NCBI GenBank assembly: GCA_034423195.1
Contig: DAOUIZ010000061.1
Span: 15,802 to 79,801 of the forward strand
Source of the DNA: CATOSK01 sp034423195
GTDB lineage: Bacteria; Chloroflexota; Dehalococcoidia; Lucifugimonadales; UBA3495
Length of the DNA stretch: 64,000 nt
Reading direction: 5' to 3'
This document shows positions 57,823-64,000 of this stretch, in pieces; within the stretch, counting starts at the first letter, position 1; each line of letters starts with the position of its first letter. The notes under the pieces were generated by a model. That model saw only the letters and a list, made by a program, of their open reading frames with translations, was not told the DNA's origin and made no database searches. Made by a program: the position numbers and the translations under genes.

Positions 57823-59196
57823 ATGCCCCCCAACTGGACCAACCAGACCCTCTGGACCGGCGACAACCTCGACGTCATGCGAGGCATGAACTCCGATTGC
57901 GTCGACCTCATCTACCTCGACCCGCCCTTCAACAGCAATCAGGACTACGCCGCTCCCATCGGAGGCGAGCAGGCGATGGTCGGCTTCAAGGACACCTGGA
58001 CCCTCAACGACGTTGACCTGGCTTGGCACGGCGAGATTGCCGAGTCCGAACCCGCCCTCTACTCCATCATCGACTCCGCCGGCCTCTCCCACGGCAAGGG
58101 CATGAAGAGCTACCTCATCATGATGGCCGTCCGCCTTCTGGAAATGCGCCGCATCCTCAAGGACACCGGCAGCATCTACCTCCACTGCGACGACACCGCC
58201 AGCCACTACCTGAAAACCGTGATGGATTCGGTGTTCGGCGCTTCCAACTACAAGAACGAAATAACTTGGAAGCGAACGACAGCCCACAACGACCCGGGAC
58301 GCTATGGCCGGATCTCTGACTCCATTCTGTTTTATACAAAGTCTCCTGAGAAGACGTTTAACCATGTTCGGGGCAGTTATTCTGATGCCCAATTGCAACG
58401 CTACAAGTACAGCGATGAGAATGGTCCGTACAGGGCCGAAAATTTGACCGCTCCCCACTTTTCTCCGACGAGAACCGTGGAATGGCGAGGCGTTAATCCG
58501 GGGAGCAACAGGCAATGGCGATTTTCGGTCGATGAATTGGAGCGCCTGTACTCCGAGGGCCGAATTTTACTAAGACGGGATGGTCTCCCGCGCAAAGATG
58601 GGTACAAGTCCTATCTGCATGAAGCCCCAGGGCCAGTCTTGCAAGATTTCTGGAATGATATTGCATTGGGGCCAACCGCCGGTGAGCGCACTCAATACCC
58701 CACCCAGAAGCCCCTGGCCTTGCTGGAGCGCATCATCCAGGCCAGCAGCAATGAGGGCGACATGGTCCTCGACCCCTTCTGCGGTTGCGCCACCGCCTGC
58801 GTCGCCGCCGAAAAGCTGGGACGCCATTGGGCCGGCATCGACATCTCCCCCAACGCCCTCGTCCAGGTCAACAACCGCCTCCGCAACGAGCTCGGCCTCT
58901 TCTCCCTCACTGTCACCCACCGCACCGACATCCCCCGCCGCACCGACCTCGGCCCCATCCCCCACTACCGCACCCAGAAGCACACCCTCTTTGGAATGTC
59001 CGAAGGCAAATGCCAGGGCTGCCTCCTCTCCTTCCCCTTCCGCAACCTCACCATCGACCACATCATCCCCCAAAGCCGCGGCGGCACCGACCACATCGAC
59101 AACCTCCAGCTTCTCTGCGGCGCCTGCAACTCAACCAAGGGCACAACCACCAACGAAGAATTCCTCGTCAAGCTAAAAGCAATGGGCCTCCGCTAA
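57823..59196 (+). CDS. DNA methyltransferase (beta-class, N6A/N4C) fused to a C-terminal HNH nuclease
   Basis: A 457-residue chain. Order of motifs is that of beta-class amino-methyltransferases: catalytic DPPF in VDLIYLDPPFNSNQD near residue 28, then target recognition, then the SAM motif DPFCGCATACVAAEKLGRHWAGID near residue 315. The last 80 residues are an HNH endonuclease: CQGC, TIDHIIPQSRGGTDHIDNLQLLCGACN. One chain thus has both modification and possible restriction. The target-recognition part (about 58250-58680) has lower GC and different codon use from both flanks. The ATG at 57823 follows AAGGAA. Confidence 0.9.
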   Translation: MPPNWTNQTLWTGDNLDVMRGMNSDCVDLIYLDPPFNSNQDYAAPIGGEQAMVGFKDTWTLNDVDLAWHGEIAESEPALYSIIDSAGLSHGKGMKSYLIMMAVRLLEMRRILKDTGSIYLHCDDTASHYLKTVMDSVFGASNYKNEITWKRTTAHNDPGRYGRISDSILFYTKSPEKTFNHVRGSYSDAQLQRYKYSDENGPYRAENLTAPHFSPTRTVEWRGVNPGSNRQWRFSVDELERLYSEGRILLRRDGLPRKDGYKSYLHEAPGPVLQDFWNDIALGPTAGERTQYPTQKPLALLERIIQASSNEGDMVLDPFCGCATACVAAEKLGRHWAGIDISPNALVQVNNRLRNELGLFSLTVTHRTDIPRRTDLGPIPHYRTQKHTLFGMSEGKCQGCLLSFPFRNLTIDHIIPQSRGGTDHIDNLQLLCGACNSTKGTTTNEEFLVKLKAMGLR

Positions 59197-59356
59197 TCTC
59201 TTCCCACCTCTTTCTTCCCGTCACCCCCGCATAGGCGGGGACGGGCGTTAGGATGGGGGTGGAATTCCGCCGCATTATTCAGATGTGACGCACACGCTAT
59301 GTTCGCTGATAGTTTTGAGATAGTTCCTCAGTAATTTTCTTTCAGACTCGGACAGA

Positions 59357-59386
59357 TTGACATCCGCAACTAATCCCTGCCATAAT
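59357..59386 (+). promoter_or_regulatory. Promoter, sigma-70 type, before coiled-coil paralog B
   Basis: TTGACA (59357) and CATAAT (59381) with an 18-bp spacer that is almost the same as that of the promoter at 55864. Confidence 0.8.
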
Positions 59387-59449
59387 CATTCACCCACAGG
59401 CGTCCCACCCCTGCGCTGGCTCGTGCCCCCCAGCCCAAGGAGTCTCCCA

Positions 59450-59998
59450 ATGACCACCGAGAACCGATTGGCGGAATTTCAAGATGGATTGGTCCGGCTG
59501 GAGAACACCGTCCGGCAGTTGGCGGACATGTCGGTTGAGCACAGCCGGGAAATCCAGGCGCACCGCCAGCAAATGACCCACTTGAACCAGCAAATCGCCC
59601 AGCAGAACCAGCAGATCGCCCGGCAGAACCAGGAAATTGCCCAGCAGAACCAGCAGATCGCCCAGCAGAATCAGCAGATCGCCCAGCAGGGCGAGGTGCT
59701 TATCAGGCTTGGTGAGGCGTTTGTCGTGCACCGGCGGGACCTCGAGGAGCATCACCGGCAAAATGACCGGCAGGACGAAGCGCTCCTCAGTATCAACGAA
59801 GCGATGGCCCAGATTGGAGATGTTCTTGCCCGGCATAATGAGGCGATTGCCCGGCACGAAGAGGAGTCCGCCGAGTATCGCCGTAGGCGCGATGAGGAGC
59901 TTGCCGAGTACCGCCGGGAGTCGGCCCAGATGCGCCGCTTGATGCTCCGCATAGCCGAGAGGAATGGGTGGCTGGACGAAAACGGCGACATCTCCTAG
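59450..59998 (+). CDS. Coiled-coil protein with Q/N-rich heptads, paralog B
   Basis: A 182-residue paralog of the protein at 55.9 kb, with the same N-terminus (MTTENRLAEFQDGLVRLENTVRQLAD) and C-terminus (ESAQMRRLMLRIAERNGWLDENGDIS). The middle holds six Q/N-rich heptads of the type QQIAQQN, encoded by 21-bp repeats, then QDEALLSINEAMAQIGDVLARHNEAIARHEEE, which it shares with the paralog. So ends and a second module are conserved and the repeat block is exchanged. AAGGAG lies upstream of the ATG. Function unknown. Confidence 0.72.
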   Translation: MTTENRLAEFQDGLVRLENTVRQLADMSVEHSREIQAHRQQMTHLNQQIAQQNQQIARQNQEIAQQNQQIAQQNQQIAQQGEVLIRLGEAFVVHRRDLEEHHRQNDRQDEALLSINEAMAQIGDVLARHNEAIARHEEESAEYRRRRDEELAEYRRESAQMRRLMLRIAERNGWLDENGDIS

Positions 59999-60344
59999 CC
60001 TCTTTAAGCCGGATGGCCCGGAGCGGCCATGCCCAACTGCCCGGGGCGAGACGCCGAAGACTGGCCTCCGCCGGAAAATCCCGACCCGTCTCCCACTCCC
60101 CCGGCCCCATCACCCACAGAAAACACCACAACATTGGTGCTGATCCCCGGTGCACATAGCTTCCACTGGCAACCTTTCAGATTTGGCAGCACCACGCCCG
60201 TCCATCCCCATCTGCCTCCAAACACGAAACCCCGCCCGTGTGCTAAAATTCCCCTGCATATCACTGGCAAACACCCGCCGGAGCCCGGTCACCGGGCACG
60301 GCGTTCATTAGCCAACACCACTGAAACGCATTGGAGATTCCGCA
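59999..60344. other. Intergenic, no gene recognised
   Basis: 346 bp between coiled-coil paralog B and the TIR gene. It has open but non-coding frames rich in proline and threonine. A TAAAAT-like -10 element lies about 100 bp before the TIR gene. No RNA structure stands out. Confidence 0.4.
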
Positions 60345-61610
60345 ATGGCAGATATGGGACACGTCCAAACGGTACGGCAGGGCCGCGACTCGGTGGCCAA
60401 GTGGCGGGAGGAGAATGGCGGAGCGCCCTTCGACCTCTATAACTGCTACATGAGCCACGTCCGCATCCCCATGGTCGACCTCCACGGCTCCGACATGCGG
60501 GACTCCGACTTCATGGGCGCCATGCTGCGGCGGGCCAACCTTTCCGGCTGCTACCTCAACTCCAGCCACCTCTACCGCTCCGACCTCCGCGAGGCCGACC
60601 TCAGCCGCACCCTCATGAACAGCGCCAACCTGCGGGGCGCCGACCTCCGCAACGCCAACCTCGAGCAGGTCGACCTCGACCAGGCCATCGTCTCCGACGC
60701 CAACTTCACCGGAGCCAACCTCCGGCGGGCCAACCTCTCCCGCGTCAACCTCACCGGCGCCAACCTCACCAACGCCGACCTCACCGACGCCGTCTTCCAC
60801 GGCGCCAACCTCAACCGCACCATCATGGACGGCGCCATCCTCGACGGTGCCGACTTCTACGAGGCCCGCTTCAACAATGCCCCCACCGTGGGGACCAAGT
60901 TCTCCGGCTGCCTCCTCGGATACACCGTCTTCCAGAACTGCGACCTTTCCCAGGCCGATGAGTTGACGCTGGCCCGCCACGACGCCCCCAGCACCGTCGG
61001 CGTCGACACCCTCATCCGCTCCGCCGGCAAGATTCCCCCCGAATTCCTCCTGGGATCGGGTGTGCCCACCGAAATGGTGTCCGTGTTGGGCTCCATCGCC
61101 GACGAGCCCACCGACTTGGGCGAGTTCTACATCTCCTGCGCCGAGGCCGACGTCGCCTTCGCCGAGGGCCTGCGCGACTCCCTCCGCTCCCATGGAGTCC
61201 GCTCCTGGGTGTTCGCCGAGAACTTCCGCGGCAACGCCCTGGTCGACCGCCGCAGCACCTCCGAAGAAGAGGAAATCGAGCGCTGGGTGCGCCACTACGA
61301 CAAGCTCATCGTCGTCTGCTCCCAGTCCGGCCTGGACAGCGAGACCGTCCGCAACGACCTGAGCCAGGCCAAGGACCAGCAGACCAGCAAGGATGAATGG
61401 GTCTGCTACGTCGTCGACCCCGACGGCACCCTGGACAACCCCCGGGCCCGCGCCGCCCGCAACCTCACCTACGAGCACCGCATCTTCGACATGCGGGGCC
61501 ACGAGGAAGGCGCGGACAAATATCAGGAGGCGGTGGCCGATCTCGCCGGAAACCTCAAGCAGACCCAGCCCGCCCGGGCCGGCCTCCCTCCCGTCAGCGG
61601 CCAGCTCTAG
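60345..61610 (+). CDS. Pentapeptide-repeat protein with C-terminal TIR domain
   Basis: A 421-residue protein. Residues 30-215 are about 35 pentapeptides of the A(D/N)Lxx type (for example NLRGADLRNANLEQVDLDQA), which fold as a right-handed square helix. After a linker, residues 255-400 form a TIR domain: DLGEFYISCAEADVAFAEGLRDSLRSHGVRSWVFAEN, DKLIVVCSQSGLDSETV (with the catalytic-type Glu) and EWVCYVVDPDG. TIR domains in bacteria act as NAD-degrading or cyclic-ADPR-forming enzymes in phage defence. The pentapeptide part may be a sensor or DNA mimic. The partner genes of Thoeris are not next to it, so it may act alone. Confidence 0.92.
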   Translation: MADMGHVQTVRQGRDSVAKWREENGGAPFDLYNCYMSHVRIPMVDLHGSDMRDSDFMGAMLRRANLSGCYLNSSHLYRSDLREADLSRTLMNSANLRGADLRNANLEQVDLDQAIVSDANFTGANLRRANLSRVNLTGANLTNADLTDAVFHGANLNRTIMDGAILDGADFYEARFNNAPTVGTKFSGCLLGYTVFQNCDLSQADELTLARHDAPSTVGVDTLIRSAGKIPPEFLLGSGVPTEMVSVLGSIADEPTDLGEFYISCAEADVAFAEGLRDSLRSHGVRSWVFAENFRGNALVDRRSTSEEEEIERWVRHYDKLIVVCSQSGLDSETVRNDLSQAKDQQTSKDEWVCYVVDPDGTLDNPRARAARNLTYEHRIFDMRGHEEGADKYQEAVADLAGNLKQTQPARAGLPPVSGQL

Positions 61611-61635
61611 CCCAACCCTCCCCGGGACAAAAACC

Positions 61636-61661
61636 AACGGGCGGCAAAATCGCCGCCCGTT
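61636..61661. terminator. Terminator hairpin after the TIR gene
   Basis: AACGGGCGGC and GCCGCCCGTT pair perfectly over 10 bp with a six-base loop, followed by CTGCTTT. Confidence 0.7.
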
Positions 61662-61729
61662 CTGCTTTCCCGGTCTGACCGGGTCCGTGGGGTCGCGCCC
61701 CCACCCCGCTGCACCGCCGGGAAGCCCCG

Positions 61730-62014
61730 TCATCCGCTGAACGTGCGGAACAACGTCACCACCGCCCCGACCTGCGCCGCCGTCAAAGCCCCCATTATCC
61801 CCGTCAACCAGAGAATAGTGCTGATTTTGGCCTCTTTAATCTCCGCCCGGACCCGTTCGATCTCACCCCTGACGCTCCCAATCTCCGCCGTCGTCTCCGC
61901 CCGGAGACGTTCCAGGTCGACGCGGACACTCTCCACATCAGCCTTGGTCGCCAGATGCTCGTAGCCGCCTTCCAAGCGGCTCACTCGTTCCTCAATGGTG
62001 GGTGGTGTCGTCAT
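61730..62014 (-). CDS. Small coiled-coil/TM protein, copy 1 of 3
   Basis: A 94-residue protein. The first two-thirds are a coiled coil (EERVSRLEGGYEHLATKADVESVRVDLERLRAE, then TTAEIGSVRGEIERVRAEIKEAK); the end is a membrane helix (TILWLTGIMGALTAAQVGAVVTLF). It is the most diverged of three tandem copies and is longer, by 11-18 residues of coiled coil. Such proteins resemble small bacterial CCDC90/DUF1640-like factors or XhlA-type holin partners. Tail-to-tail with the TIR gene across a terminator hairpin. Confidence 0.7.
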   Translation of the reverse strand: MTTPPTIEERVSRLEGGYEHLATKADVESVRVDLERLRAETTAEIGSVRGEIERVRAEIKEAKISTILWLTGIMGALTAAQVGAVVTLFRTFSG

Positions 62015-62068
62015 AAGTCTAGTTTGACTGCTCGCTTGCTCGTTTCCAGGCCGCCGTACAACCGGTCA

Positions 62069-62320
62069 TCAACCGGGCCAAGCCTTCAGGACCGCAACAG
62101 CCGCTCCCAGCAGACCCGCCATTATCCCCGTCAGCCAGAGAATAGTGCTGATTTTGCTATCCCGTATCTCAGCCCGGACCCGTTCGATCTCACCCCTGAC
62201 GCCGCCAATCTCAGCGGTCATCTCCGCCCGTAGACGTTCCAGGTCCGCCTTGGTCGCCAGATGCTCGTAGCCGCCTTCCAGGCGGCTCACTCGTTCCTCA
62301 ATGGTGGGTGGTGTCGTCAT
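62069..62320 (-). CDS. Small coiled-coil/TM protein, copy 2 of 3
   Basis: An 83-residue copy with the same N-terminus (MTTPPTIEERVSRLEGGYEH), coiled coil (RAEMTAEIGGVRGEIERVRAEIRDSK) and membrane helix (TILWLTGIMAGLLGAAVAVL). It is closest to copy 3, including the downstream non-coding sequence, which shows that the unit was duplicated recently. The intergenic stretch includes a hairpin-like GGCCGCCG/CCGG. Confidence 0.7.
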   Translation of the reverse strand: MTTPPTIEERVSRLEGGYEHLATKADLERLRAEMTAEIGGVRGEIERVRAEIRDSKISTILWLTGIMAGLLGAAVAVLKAWPG

Positions 62321-62374
62321 AAGTCCAGTTCGACTGCTCGCTTCCTCGTTTCCGGACCGCCGGACAACCGGTCA

Positions 62375-62605
62375 TCAACCGGGCCAGGCCTTCAGGACCG
62401 CAACAGCCGCTCCCAGCAGACCCGCCATTATCCCCGTTAACCAAAGAATGGTACTGATTTTGCTATCCCGTATCTCGGCCCTGACGCTGCCAATCTCGGC
62501 GGTCATATCAGCCCGTAGCCGCTCCAGATCTGCCTTGGTCGCCAGATGCTCGTAGCCGCCTTCCAAGCGGCTCACTCGTTCCTCAATGCTGGGTGGTGTC
62601 GTCAA
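62375..62605 (-). CDS. Small coiled-coil/TM protein, copy 3 of 3
   Basis: A 76-residue copy, shorter in the coiled coil by seven residues (an exact deletion of GEIERVR). It uses TTG where the other two have ATG. It is the first gene of the row and lies behind a strong promoter. The membrane helix is unchanged from copy 2. Function as for the other two: unknown, possibly membrane-anchored coiled-coil scaffold. Confidence 0.65.
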   Translation of the reverse strand: MTTPPSIEERVSRLEGGYEHLATKADLERLRADMTAEIGSVRAEIRDSKISTILWLTGIMAGLLGAAVAVLKAWPG

Positions 62606-62634
62606 TTTGCGCCTTGCCTTGTGGTGATGCCCCG

Positions 62635-62663
62635 AGTATAAGGACGTAGCATCATATTGTCAA
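62635..62663 (-). promoter_or_regulatory. Promoter, sigma-70 type, for the coiled-coil/TM gene row
   Basis: On the minus strand TTGACA (62663-62658) and TATACT (62640-62635) with a 17-bp spacer, very close to consensus. It reads toward the three small genes. Confidence 0.85.
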
Positions 62664-62730
62664 AGGCAAATTGTATCCTGAGTAAAGTTTTCATCATCGG
62701 CGATTCGCAATTATGCTCAACAAACCAAAA

Positions 62731-62753
62731 GGCCGGGAGAAACTCTCCCGGCC
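62731..62753 (-). terminator. Terminator of the reductive-dehalogenase-like gene
   Basis: GGCCGGGAGA and TCTCCCGGCC pair perfectly over 10 bp with a three-base loop. On the minus strand it is followed by TTTTGGTTTG, 32 bp past the stop codon. Confidence 0.85.
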
Positions 62754-62785
62754 TTAATTGGTTCCCCGGAGTGATGGGGCAGGAC

Positions 62786-64000
62786 TTAGATGTAGTCGCT
62801 GTCCTGGTCCATCATCGCGATGTTGTCCTCGGACAGGCTGAAGGCCCGGGTCATCTCGACCTTGAACTGCTCGATCAGCTCGTCGGTGACCTCGCCGCCC
62901 TGGGAGCGGGCCTTCTCCTTGAACTGGTCGAAAGCCCATTCGCCGGCGTCGCCGTGGGGCATGTCGAAGAAGCCGCCCTCGAAGATGGGAAGCTCGCCGG
63001 GGCCGAAGTAGCCCTTGCCCTCGAGCTCGTAGCCCTCGAGGTCGTGCGTGCCCTTGCCCAGCACCTGGCCGGTGGCGGCGTAGTGGTCCATCGTCGCCTT
63101 CAGGCCATACTTCTGGATGGGGCAGACCTTCATGCAAATGCCGCAGCCAAGATAGCGGGCCATCACCGGCCGGCAGCGCTTGAAGTAGAGCTTGTTCTTC
63201 TCAATTCCCCGCCACCAGATCTTGTCGCGCATGAGAGCGCGGCCCGGGCAGCGGTTCACGCAGACCTGGCAGACCTGACAGAAGGCGTGGATGCCGTAGT
63301 CCACCGGCTCGTCATGGCTGACGTTGGCGTCGGTGGTGATGATCATCAGGCGGCAGCGGGAGCCGACGTGCGGGGTCAGCAGGTAGCCGCAGGCGCCCAG
63401 AGAGCCGATACCGGCAGCGACCATCATCGGGATGTAGGGGCCGGTGTTGTCGTTGGGGCTGTGCACCTGCGCCCGGTAGCCGAGACCCTGGATGAACTTC
63501 GCCAGTTCCAGACCGGCCGCGCCCTCGGTGCGGTAGGTGCTGGAGTGGACGATCTCGGCGTCAATGCTGGGGATGGTCTGGGTGGGCTCGAAGTCCTGCT
63601 CGTAGGCCAAGCAGATGGCGTGCGGGAACTTGACCCAGTCCTTCTTGCTCTGGTAGGTGTAGCGATGGTCATAAGCGGTGATGCCGACTTCAATGTAACC
63701 AAGCTCGCGGGCCTTCTGCTTGATGGCCTCGGTTACGTCTTCGCCGGTAGGCTCGGCCGTGGGCTCCTGGTCGCCAGTCATGCGGGCGGCCAAAATCAGC
63801 GGCTGGTTCAGGCGGTCGTGCTCCTTGCGGATCTCGCGCATCTCGACGTGCTGGTCGCGAATGGCGTTGGCCCAGTCACGAGAGGCCCGCTCGGTGATGT
63901 TCATGGTCTCGACGGGATATTCCCGAGCATACCAGTCAACTTCGCGGTTGGTCATCGGAATCCCTGGCACCGTCTCCAGCTCTTCCGGAACCTGGATGGT
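62786..64000 (-). CDS. Reductive dehalogenase-like iron-sulfur protein (5' end beyond window)
   Basis: At least 404 residues; the frame remains open to the window edge, so the N-terminus may be longer (the GTG at 63970 is one possible start). C-terminal half: two 4Fe-4S motifs, CQVCQVCVNRCP at about residue 232 and CGICMKVCPIQKYG at about 276 from that GTG, in the layout of RdhA and epoxyqueuosine reductase proteins. Upstream of them: NDNTGPYIPMMVAAGIGSLGACGYLLTPHVGSRCRL, typical for the corrinoid-binding core of RdhA. No twin-arginine signal is visible in the part seen. RdhA-like proteins in this lineage may dehalogenate or act in other corrinoid reductions. Confidence 0.85.
   Translation of the reverse strand, partial: TIQVPEELETVPGIPMTNREVDWYAREYPVETMNITERASRDWANAIRDQHVEMREIRKEHDRLNQPLILAARMTGDQEPTAEPTGEDVTEAIKQKARELGYIEVGITAYDHRYTYQSKKDWVKFPHAICLAYEQDFEPTQTIPSIDAEIVHSSTYRTEGAAGLELAKFIQGLGYRAQVHSPNDNTGPYIPMMVAAGIGSLGACGYLLTPHVGSRCRLMIITTDANVSHDEPVDYGIHAFCQVCQVCVNRCPGRALMRDKIWWRGIEKNKLYFKRCRPVMARYLGCGICMKVCPIQKYGLKATMDHYAATGQVLGKGTHDLEGYELEGKGYFGPGELPIFEGGFFDMPHGDAGEWAFDQFKEKARSQGGEVTDELIEQFKVEMTRAFSLSEDNIAMMDQDSDYI

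Noticed and set aside
60029..60442. Possible gene before the TIR protein
   Set aside because: Pro/Thr-rich, no ribosome binding site, overlaps the TIR gene in another frame.

Overview
The window is high-GC bacterial chromosome. It is probably from a Chloroflexota bacterium of the Dehalococcoidia/SAR202 type. This is an inference from the gene mix, not from a marker gene: a luciferase-like (F420-type) oxidoreductase, an HpaB-type flavin hydroxylase, two amidohydrolase-2 enzymes, two acyl-CoA dehydrogenases, a tricarballylate/fumarate-reductase-like flavoprotein, a DinB-fold thiol-transferase-like protein and, at the right edge, a reductive-dehalogenase-like iron-sulfur protein. Housekeeping anchors are coaBC, coaX, yqeK, a HIT hydrolase, an IscA/HesB protein and one tRNA-Gly(CCC).

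Left part (1-13 kb): the end of an acyl-CoA ligase/ACP/PlsC fusion; a GlcG-like protein; a polysaccharide deacetylase; an intact TnpB that runs into a 10-repeat CRISPR array with no cas genes; an NHL propeller protein; a HicBA cassette bracketed by 44-bp direct repeats; and a Ham1-like/amidase fusion.

Phage-like genes form two blocks on the same strand, about 21 kb apart. Block A (13.2-20 kb) holds prohead protease, major capsid, head-tail connector and tail genes. Block B (40.7-44.9 kb) holds a zinc-ribbon protein, large terminase and portal. Read B then A, they give the usual HK97 order. Both start with the same 33-bp box (30/33 identical, containing TTGACA) followed by a terminator-like hairpin, so they look like one late programme split over two loci, as in a gene transfer agent or a decayed prophage. 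No integrase, replication or clear lysis gene is visible.

The middle (21-40 kb) is mostly ordinary catabolism and transport. It also has a split OLD-like ATPase/TOPRIM pair with a decayed tandem copy, and a hicAB locus whose hicA carries an in-frame stop. Around block B lies a cluster of toxin-antitoxin-type genes (RelB/YafQ, HEPN, MNT nucleotidyltransferase, PIN) ending at the tRNA, with Phd/Doc beyond it. The right part (49-64 kb) has HpaB, a GmrSD-like DUF262/HNH protein, the CoA genes, two related coiled-coil proteins behind duplicated promoters, a DNA methyltransferase-HNH fusion, a pentapeptide-TIR protein and a tandem triplication of small coiled-coil membrane proteins.

Several dispersed repeats recur: a palindrome with core GGGGGATGMATCCCCC, a structured repeat with covarying stems around the conserved string GACAAG, and REP-like CCTGCGnAGGCAGG hairpins.
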